Positions 7,381-11,974 of a stretch of 11,974 nucleotides of DNA are shown piece after piece. A program made the position numbers and the translations under genes. Origin of the DNA: Planctomycetaceae bacterium (GTDB lineage Bacteria > Planctomycetota > Phycisphaerae > Phycisphaerales > SM1A02); the NCBI GenBank assembly GCA_027488265.1, contig JAIYCA010000113.1, forward strand, positions 1-11,974, in the 5' to 3' direction. The notes under the pieces are model-generated. The model saw only the letters and a program-made list of their open reading frames with translations. It made no database searches and was not told the DNA's origin. Every line of letters starts with the position of its first letter. The first letter of the stretch is position 1.

Positions 7381-7476
7381 GCGCGGAGTTTGAGGGATGT
7401 TCGCCGCAGCTGCGGTTTGAAGTGAACGCTTCGCTGCGCACAGCGCTCGGCGCGAGTGGCACCCGCCGCCCCCCAC
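7381..7476. other. Convergent gatA/mutY intergenic spacer with short inverted repeats
   Basis: No gene is visible. Three inverted repeats are present. CCGCAGCTGCGG (7404-7415) is a perfect 12-bp palindrome. CGCTG-CGCA-CAGCG (7432-7445) is a five-pair hairpin. GAGTGG...CCACTC (7454-7459 with 7473-7478) spans the mutY stop codon with a 13-base loop. None is followed by a T tract on either strand, so an intrinsic terminator is not well supported; any of them could still stall polymerase or protect mRNA ends. Confidence 0.4.
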
Positions 7477-8664
7477 TCACCCGCCGCGCGCGAGGACTTT
7501 CTTCGCGGCGTTCGAAAGCGCGTAGTTCGCGAGTTCATCGGGCTTGACCCAGACGCGGCCGCGCGTGGTGAGAGAATTGGCGAGAGAATTGGCGAGAGAA
7601 TTGGAGAGCCCTGTAGAAAGCCCCGTGGCTGCACCGCGCAAGACCGCAGCGAAGACCATGAAGCGCACCGCGCGGTGCGTCGTGAGAAACGGCTCCTCGC
7701 CTCGCGCCTGAAGCGCAACCGATGACGGCAGTTGCAGGAGTTCCGCCGCAGCGCGCGGCGAGAGTTCTGCGCCATCCGCGCTTTCAACGGTCGGTGGCTG
7801 CCAGAGCCCGCCCCACAGACCGCCGCGCGGACGCTGCTCGAGTAACACCGCACCATCCGCGCGACGAACGCACGCGGTGACTAGCACAAGGTCCTTGCGC
7901 GCGACCCGCGTCTTCGGCGCGGGAATTTCATCGACGCGCACCTCGGCATGCGCCCGGCAAGCCGCGCGCAACGGACACGCGGGGCAGCGCGGCGCCGCAG
8001 GCGTGCAGACCGTTGCACCAAGTTCCATCAGCGCCTCGTTCGCGACACCCGGCGCCCGCGCCGCCGCGACAAACGCCTCCGCCCGCTCCCACGCCCAGGC
8101 CTGCACCGCCGCGTCGCTCGCGCTGCCTTCGCGCGCCTCGAGCCTTTGAAACACGCGCGCGACATTGCCATCGACGATCGGCGCGCGCGCCCCGAACACG
8201 ATCGAGGCGACCGCGCCCGACGTGTAGCGGCCGACCCCGGGCAGCGCGCGCAGCGCCTCCGCATCTGACGGCACCTCGCCATCATGCCGCGCAACTACCG
8301 CCTTCGCCGCCGCATGGAGGAGGCGCGCCCGTCGGTAGTAGCCGAGCCCCTGCCACGCGGCGAGGACCTCGTCTTCCGACGCCTCCGCCAACGCCGCGGG
8401 CGTCGGGAAACGCGCGATGAACGGCTCAAACTTCTCGACGACCCGCGAGACCTGCGTCTGTTGGAGCATCAGTTCGCTCACGAGGGCGCGATACCCGTCG
8501 CGGGTCCGGCGCCACGGAAGGTCGCGCGCGGCGGTTTGAAACCACGCTTCCAAGAGTTTCGGCACGTTGGCATCACGCGACCCCGAGCGTGCGCGGCCCG
8601 ACTGAGCCTGAACGCGAGCGGCTACAGGAGGTTTTCTGCTCTTTTTCGCCATCACGCGGGCCAA
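7477..8664 (-). CDS. mutY: Adenine DNA glycosylase MutY
   Basis: Base-excision repair glycosylase that removes adenine mispaired with 8-oxoguanine, 395 residues. Seen: the MutY-specific SELMLQQTQVSRV with catalytic Glu64, the helix-hairpin-helix LPGVGRYTSGAVAS (141-154), catalytic Asp165 in APIVDGNVARVFQR, and a 4Fe-4S loop with Cys220, 227, 230 and 236 in C-x6-C-x2-C-x5-C spacing. From about residue 255 there is a C-terminal NUDIX-like domain for 8-oxoG recognition (EQRPRGGLWGGLWQPP, and TTH at 328-330). Within that domain residues 347-366 are five four-residue repeats from 12-bp units. The N-terminal 34 residues are a basic, disordered extension. Start: TTG at 8664 has GGAGG six bases upstream; the in-frame ATG at 8652 is 18 bases away and less well placed. 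Unlinked in function to its neighbours. Confidence 0.96.
   Translation of the reverse strand: MARVMAKKSRKPPVAARVQAQSGRARSGSRDANVPKLLEAWFQTAARDLPWRRTRDGYRALVSELMLQQTQVSRVVEKFEPFIARFPTPAALAEASEDEVLAAWQGLGYYRRARLLHAAAKAVVARHDGEVPSDAEALRALPGVGRYTSGAVASIVFGARAPIVDGNVARVFQRLEAREGSASDAAVQAWAWERAEAFVAAARAPGVANEALMELGATVCTPAAPRCPACPLRAACRAHAEVRVDEIPAPKTRVARKDLVLVTACVRRADGAVLLEQRPRGGLWGGLWQPPTVESADGAELSPRAAAELLQLPSSVALQARGEEPFLTTHRAVRFMVFAAVLRGAATGLSTGLSNSLANSLANSLTTRGRVWVKPDELANYALSNAAKKVLARGG
7567..7626 (-). repeat. In-frame 12-bp repeat array inside mutY
   Basis: Five consecutive 12-bp units encode TGLS, TGLS, NSLA, NSLA and NSLT (MutY residues 347-366). The last three units are nearly identical on the plus strand (AGAGAATTGG followed by CG) at 7571-7604; the first two are diverged. 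The array inserts about 20 flexible residues into the C-terminal NUDIX-like domain, between the strand RFMVFAAVLRG and RGRVWVKPDEL, where a short hairpin loop would be expected. The unit length keeps the frame on expansion or contraction. Confidence 0.88.
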
Positions 8665-8670
8665 GTAGGC

Positions 8671-8675
8671 CCTCC
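8671..8675 (-). promoter_or_regulatory. Shine-Dalgarno selecting the TTG start of mutY
   Basis: GGAGG on the minus strand, six bases before TTG 8664 (GGAGG-GCCTAC-TTG). The spacing is ideal for the TTG and too long for the ATG at 8652, which makes TTG the preferred start. Confidence 0.6.
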
Positions 8676-8707
8676 GAAACGTATTTCAATCTTGCCGAGC
8701 ACCCTCG

Positions 8708-8723
8708 CTCGCAACCTTGCGAG
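8708..8723. promoter_or_regulatory. Perfect palindrome, operator-like, between mutY and the HTH gene
   Basis: CTCGCAA-CC-TTGCGAG: seven-base arms with a two-base spacer, 44 bases from the mutY start and 65 from the HTH-gene start. Its right arm gives TTGCGA (8717-8722), which with TAGCGT (8740-8745, 17-base spacer) makes a weak sigma70-like promoter candidate reading to the plus strand, with an expected leader of about 36 bases. The remainder of the 123-base divergent spacer holds no gene. A regulator overlapping the -35 is inferred, not shown. Confidence 0.4.
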
Positions 8724-8787
8724 GTTTGCCCGAGACGGGTAGCGTACGGAACTTCGCGGGACACGCTCCCGCCAACCGGAGTCGCAC

Positions 8788-9666
8788 ATGGCCACGAAGT
8801 CGTTCTACACCCTCGAAGAAACCGCGAAGCGCCTTGGCTGGAACGTTGACAAGGTCAACCAGACCGCCGACTCGGGCAAGCTCACGCGCGTGCAGCACGA
8901 GGGGCAAGCCAAGTTCCGCGTCGAGGAAGTTGAAATCCTCGCGATGAAGAACGGCGCGGGTGACAGCGGTGCTGGCTTCGGTCTTCTTGAAGACTCGACC
9001 GCTGGTGGCGGACCAATCGGTCTCGCGGACAGCGGCCCAGGCATGTCGTCGCCCGCTTCCTCGAAGGGCGGCTCGTCGTCGAAGCCATCATCGCTCCTCG
9101 ATGACTCGGTGCTCGGCCTTGCTGATTCGACGCCAAAGGGCACGAAGGGCATGGGCGGAGGCATCGACCTCAACGATCAAACGGGCATCTCTGCGTTGAG
9201 CGGACGTGGCAAGGGTGAAGACGGCGTCGAGATCGGTCTCGAAACCGTCGGCTCCGGCTCCGGTCTCCTCGACCTCACCCGCGAGAGCGAAGAAACCGCA
9301 CTCGGCGCAGAACTCATCGAGCAGGTCTACTCGGGCGAGGGCGAGTCTGCCCCCGGCCGTTCGGGCCTCTTCGACGCGGTCACGAGCGATCCAACCATTG
9401 GATCCTCGGCACCGATCGGTTCGACCGGCATGGTTGCGGCCGAGGCATACGACGGCGCGTGGTCGGGTGTTGGAACGGGCGTGCTCGTCGCGGCCTTCGC
9501 GGGCATCGTCGTGAGCGGCCTCATCGCGGTGAGCGCGGCAATGGGCGCGGGCTCGGCTGTCGCGAACGCGTTCTCCGGCAACATCCTCGCGTGGGCAGGC
9601 AGCCTCGCGGGTATCACCGCCGTCTTCGGACTTGTCGGCTTCTTCGTCGGCAAGGCCTCTGAGTGA
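8788..9666 (+). CDS. HTH-domain protein with disordered linker and two C-terminal membrane helices
   Basis: 292 residues. Seen: an N-terminal excisionase/MerR-like winged-helix DNA-binding domain (residues about 5-53, FYTLEETAKRLGWNVDKVNQ then a basic GKLTRVQHEGQAKFRVEEVE wing). Residues about 55-225 form a Gly/Ser/Asp-rich, probably disordered region with acidic-hydrophobic motifs: GLLEDS...GLADSG (65-83), SLLDDSVLGLADS (102-114), SGLLDLTRESEETALGAEL (158-176) and SGLFDAV (192-198). Two hydrophobic helices follow at about 229-252 and 264-288, ending KASE. This layout suggests a membrane-tethered DNA-binding protein. I recall similar HTH plus LLDLTRES proteins in Planctomycetota but know of no assigned function. 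GGAG at 8778-8781, six bases before ATG, sets the start. psd follows nine bases after the stop, so co-transcription is likely. The short HTH could instead bind protein or be a degenerate DNA-binding fold. Confidence 0.85.
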   Translation: MATKSFYTLEETAKRLGWNVDKVNQTADSGKLTRVQHEGQAKFRVEEVEILAMKNGAGDSGAGFGLLEDSTAGGGPIGLADSGPGMSSPASSKGGSSSKPSSLLDDSVLGLADSTPKGTKGMGGGIDLNDQTGISALSGRGKGEDGVEIGLETVGSGSGLLDLTRESEETALGAELIEQVYSGEGESAPGRSGLFDAVTSDPTIGSSAPIGSTGMVAAEAYDGAWSGVGTGVLVAAFAGIVVSGLIAVSAAMGAGSAVANAFSGNILAWAGSLAGITAVFGLVGFFVGKASE

Positions 9667-9675
9667 CGCGCGCCG

Positions 9676-10335
9676 ATGTTGCTGACGCGTTACGGCACTC
9701 GTGAATGGATGATCATCACACTCGCCGCTGCGGTTCCCGCGGCGGCGGGTGTCTATTTCGGCTGGTGGTGGCTTGCGATCGCGTCGGGAATCGTGTGGGC
9801 CGCGCTCGCTTCGTTCTTCCGCGACCCGCTCTTCCGCCGCCCCGCAACGGGTGAAGCACGGGACTTTGTGAGCCCCGCCGATGGGCTCGTGAGCGCGGTA
9901 CTCGAAGTACCCGATCACGTTGCGACCGGCGGCCCCGCGACGATCGTGCGCATCTATCTCTCGGTGTTCGACGTCCATATCAATCGCGCGCCGTGCGAAG
10001 CGACCGTCGTCGACACGATTCACACGCCGGGCAAATACCTCGACGTGCGCATCGAAGAGAGCGCGAAGGTCAACGAGTCGCTCGTCATGCGTCTTCGCAC
10101 CGCGAGCGGCCTGCTCCTCGGCGTCAAGCAGATCTCAGGCAAAGTCGCGCGGCACATCGTCTGCCCCGTCTCCGCCGGAAAGCACCTCGCGCGCGGCGAA
10201 CGCTACGGCATGATCAAGTTTGGTTCGACCACCGAACTCGTCGTGCCAACCGCGGAAGTCGAGCGTGTCCTCGTGACGAAGGGCCAACGCGTCAAGGGCG
10301 GCGTGACCGTCCTCGTACGCATGAAGCGCGCGTGA
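9676..10335 (+). CDS. psd: Phosphatidylserine decarboxylase, short (archaeal-type/PSD-A-like) form
   Basis: Pyruvoyl enzyme that converts phosphatidylserine to phosphatidylethanolamine, at the cytoplasmic membrane. 219 residues, the usual size of the short family. Seen: two N-terminal hydrophobic segments (about 11-27 and 29-47) ending FFRDPLFRRP; SPADG (66-70) with Asp69; DVHINRAP with His101; the GKVARHIV segment (155-162); and the self-cleavage site FGS at 182-184. Asp69, His101 and Ser184 match the self-processing triad. Cleavage would leave a small alpha chain with a pyruvoyl group from Ser184. The site reads FGSTTELVVP, whereas relatives usually have FGSRVDLYLP. No Shine-Dalgarno is evident before ATG, and the nine-base gap to the HTH gene suggests coupling to it. 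No phosphatidylserine synthase gene lies nearby. Convergent with the AhpD-like gene, 20 bases apart. Confidence 0.93.
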   Translation: MLLTRYGTREWMIITLAAAVPAAAGVYFGWWWLAIASGIVWAALASFFRDPLFRRPATGEARDFVSPADGLVSAVLEVPDHVATGGPATIVRIYLSVFDVHINRAPCEATVVDTIHTPGKYLDVRIEESAKVNESLVMRLRTASGLLLGVKQISGKVARHIVCPVSAGKHLARGERYGMIKFGSTTELVVPTAEVERVLVTKGQRVKGGVTVLVRMKRA

Positions 10336-10355
10336 TTCGAGTGAGAGATCCGCGT

Positions 10356-10742
10356 TCACCCAGCCGAGTTTGAATCCGAACTTGCGTTCGCAGCCTTTTC
10401 GGCGAAGAGTTCGTCGATCGAAAGCATCGCGTGGCGTGCGTGCGGAATCACGATCGAACCGCCGACAATCATCGCGACGTTGAGCGCATCGACGAGTTGC
10501 TCACGCGAGTAACCCGCTTCGACGCACTGCTCGAGGTGGTAATCGATGCAGTCGTTGCAGCGAAGCACCGCGCTCGCGACGAGACCGAGCAACTCCTTCG
10601 TGCGACCATCGAGCGCCCCGTCTTCGTAGGCAGCGCTATCGAGGCGAAGAAATCGCTTCAACCCGAGATGATCGTGGTCGAGAAGGCGTTCCTGTCCCTT
10701 CGCGCGTTCGGCGCGAAACTCTTGGATCGTGCGACGTGGCAT
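10356..10742 (-). CDS. Carboxymuconolactone decarboxylase family protein (AhpD-like)
   Basis: 128-residue cytoplasmic helical protein of the CMD/AhpD superfamily, commonly peroxidase-linked disulfide reductases or lactone decarboxylases. Seen: the core GRTKELLGLVASAVLRCNDC (46-65) with Glu50, Cys62, Cys65 and His69, in the spacing E-x11-C-x2-C-x3-H of the AhpD active site. The additional His between the cysteines in Mycobacterium AhpD (His132) is Asp64 here. The helix AMIVGGSIVIPHARHAM (90-106) is typical of the family. A Ser/Asn-rich tail follows residue 118. Start ATG 10742 has no good Shine-Dalgarno; an out-of-frame ATG lies eight bases upstream. It follows the receiver/GAF gene by 55 bases, filled mostly by a 22-bp duplication. 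A redox role is likely, but no ahpC or other partner is in view. Confidence 0.88.
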   Translation of the reverse strand: MPRRTIQEFRAERAKGQERLLDHDHLGLKRFLRLDSAAYEDGALDGRTKELLGLVASAVLRCNDCIDYHLEQCVEAGYSREQLVDALNVAMIVGGSIVIPHARHAMLSIDELFAEKAANASSDSNSAG

Positions 10743-10770
10743 CCGCGCATGGTAGAGCGCACAAGAGAAT

Positions 10771-10814
10771 GTGCCTCACGCTGCGCGGCGCCGTGTCTCA
10801 CGCTGCGCGGCGCC
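10771..10814 (-). repeat. 22-bp tandem duplication covering the stop codon of the receiver/GAF gene
   Basis: Two 22-mers lie head to tail, 10771-10792 and 10793-10814, with 21 of 22 bases identical; plus-strand units begin GTGCCTCACGCTGCG and GTGTCTCACGCTGCG. The right copy contains the last codons and TGA (10798-10800) of the receiver/GAF gene; the left copy repeats them outside the gene. Each unit ends in the palindrome GGCGCC. A small hairpin, GCACA-AGAGAA-TGTGC (10759-10774), abuts the array on the side of the AhpD-like gene. Function unknown; a slippage duplication is the simplest reading. Confidence 0.88.
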
Positions 10815-11946
10815 AGGACTCACCCTCGTCATCCGCGTCTGTTTCGTCGTTCGAACCGTCGTTCGAGAGATCGTCCGCGGATTCCGCCTGCGCCTTCGGC
10901 CATTGGAAGTTCGAGCGGTGATGCACACGCACGAGTTTCGCCATTTGCGCGGCGAACACCGGACGGAGTGCATCGATCAACCCAGCGAGTTCGTCGCGGA
11001 ACGGCTCCGAACGATTTCGGAAGAGGAAGAAGACGCCCATGCACTCGTCGCCGTCGCGTGCGGGCCACGCAACCAACTCAGCGTCTTCGAGAACGGACGC
11101 TTCAACACCGAGCGACTGCACGAACTCCGCCGTATCGGCGAAGCGCACGATGTCGTCGGTCTCCGCGATGCGCGGACAAACATCGTCGCTCAGCCGCTGC
11201 AAGAGCGCCTGCGCCGAAGCACGCGGGCAGTCGTAATGGACGTACGCGCCGAGCCCGAACTGCGACGGCTTCGAGCCAGGAAGGAAGACGGCGGCGTTCG
11301 TCGCACCGGTCTTCGTGAGCAGATATTGAAGCGATGTGCGGAGAAGGTCTTCGACGTCGAGCTCTTGCGAGATCAACCCGCGGAACTCACCCACCGAAGC
11401 TGCTTCATCGACGCGGCCCTTCACATCTTCAGCCGCTTGCGCGAGATCAGCACCGAGCGAATCCATTTGACGCACGAATTCGCCACGCGTTTCACCGAGT
11501 TTTCGGCAGATTCCCTTGAGGCGCGCGACGCGCTCGTCGCGACGACGCTCTTCACGGCCAAGTTCCAGTGCCGCGGCGATGCGCGTACTCATGTCTTCAT
11601 CGGCGGCGCCGAAATCGATCCAGTCGAGAACGCCAGCGCGCACGGCGCGCAGGAGCATCCCGTCACGCGGCGCATCGCCAGCAACCACAATCTTGACCGC
11701 AGGCGCGACGCGGCGCATTTGCGTTGCGAGTGGCGCGACGTCTTCGAGGGCGAGGCCATCGCTCACTACGACGAGATCGATCTCCGAAGAGACGACTTGC
11801 CCGAGGACCGTCGTGAGACCATCCTCGTACGCACCTTCTACGCCTTGCATCGCAAGAACATGACCGAGGCGAACAGCGCTCATGCAGTCGAAACCGACGC
11901 AAAGCGCGCGCGTGCGATTTGATGAACGCTCAGCGTTTGCCGCCAT
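10798..11946 (-). CDS. Degenerate receiver-like domain, coiled coil and GAF domain protein
   Basis: 382-residue soluble protein, probably a signalling scaffold or sensor. Seen: residues about 12-128 look like a CheY-type receiver fold (RALCVGFD, IDLVVVSDGL, AVKIVVAGD, AGVLDWIDFG). The phospho-acceptor position is Ser62 (followed by Asp63), only one acidic residue (Asp20) follows strand 1, and the strand-5 Lys is missing, so phosphorylation is doubtful. Residues about 125-190 are charged and helical, probably a coiled coil (REERRRDERVARLKGICRKL). Residues about 195-345 resemble a GAF domain (DVEDLLRTSLQYLLTKTGATNAAVFL, and later MGVFFLFRN). An acidic Ser/Asp/Glu tail (355-377) and WRRAA follow. 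No kinase, cyclase or DNA-binding output domain is present. ATG 11946 is the first in-frame ATG in view, but the frame stays open to the window edge, so the true start could be further upstream. Transcribed toward the AhpD-like gene. Confidence 0.75.
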   Translation of the reverse strand: MAANAERSSNRTRALCVGFDCMSAVRLGHVLAMQGVEGAYEDGLTTVLGQVVSSEIDLVVVSDGLALEDVAPLATQMRRVAPAVKIVVAGDAPRDGMLLRAVRAGVLDWIDFGAADEDMSTRIAAALELGREERRRDERVARLKGICRKLGETRGEFVRQMDSLGADLAQAAEDVKGRVDEAASVGEFRGLISQELDVEDLLRTSLQYLLTKTGATNAAVFLPGSKPSQFGLGAYVHYDCPRASAQALLQRLSDDVCPRIAETDDIVRFADTAEFVQSLGVEASVLEDAELVAWPARDGDECMGVFFLFRNRSEPFRDELAGLIDALRPVFAAQMAKLVRVHHRSNFQWPKAQAESADDLSNDGSNDETDADDEGESWRRAA

Positions 11947-11974
11947 GCCTTCATCGCCGTCTTGGGGACCAAAC

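Noticed and set aside
7404..7445. Intrinsic terminator for gatCA
   Set aside because: The hairpins are short and no T tract follows on either strand.
7567..7626. Possible CRISPR or origin-type iteron array
   Set aside because: Units are 12 bp, directly abutting, without spacers and in frame within mutY, so a coding microsatellite explains them.
7481..8664. Endonuclease III rather than MutY
   Set aside because: LMLQQTQV and a C-terminal NUDIX-like domain are MutY features; endonuclease III is shorter and has a different motif with a catalytic Lys.
9088..10023. 311-codon minus-strand frame opposite the HTH gene and psd
   Set aside because: It crosses two well-supported plus-strand genes and has a typical antisense composition (Arg/His/Glu/Asp-rich).
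10771..11922. 383-codon plus-strand frame opposite the receiver/GAF gene
   Set aside because: The composition is Arg/His/Glu-rich without recognisable motifs, while the minus strand encodes a receiver-like/GAF architecture.

Overview
The window is a G+C-rich bacterial chromosomal segment carrying ten protein genes, packed with short spacers (no gene-free stretch exceeds about 125 bases). The best lineage clue is the gene at 8788-9666. It combines an N-terminal excisionase/MerR-like helix-turn-helix, a long Gly/Ser/Asp-rich linker with LLD-type motifs, and two C-terminal membrane helices. I associate this layout with Planctomycetota (perhaps Phycisphaerae-like), but that is memory of the family, not a database result. 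I see no insertion sequence, phage, CRISPR, tRNA or rRNA, and codon use looks even throughout, so this reads as core chromosome rather than an island.

Layout: (1) 5508 down to 1, minus strand: a tripartite-efflux operon of a membrane-anchored adaptor protein, an HAE1-type RND permease, and, overlapping the permease stop, a ROK-family sugar kinase that runs off the left edge. No outer-membrane channel gene is present. (2) 5569-7361, plus strand: gatC and gatA, two of the three subunits of the tRNA-dependent amidotransferase, joined by a GTGA overlap; gatB is not here. (3) 8664-7477, minus: mutY, convergent with gatCA. (4) 8788-10335, plus: the membrane-tethered HTH protein followed 9 bases later by a short-type phosphatidylserine decarboxylase (psd). 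(5) 11946-10356, minus: a degenerate receiver/coiled-coil/GAF protein followed by an AhpD-like carboxymuconolactone decarboxylase family protein, convergent with psd.

Two themes stand out. First, short tandem duplications sit exactly on gene boundaries. An 11-bp duplication at the RND/ROK junction creates a four-codon mini-ORF. A 13-bp duplication covers the gatA stop codon, and a 22-bp duplication covers the stop codon of the receiver/GAF gene. In-frame repeat expansions also occur inside mutY (12-bp units) and the ROK kinase (Gly-Glu-Lys units). Second, several proteins depart from family hallmarks: a ROK kinase without the cysteine zinc motif, an RND pump with Asn where AcrB has Lys940, a receiver-like domain without the phospho-acceptor Asp, and an AhpD-like protein without the inner His. 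The most system-like unit is the putative membrane-bound DNA-binding protein co-oriented with psd, with a perfect palindrome upstream of it.
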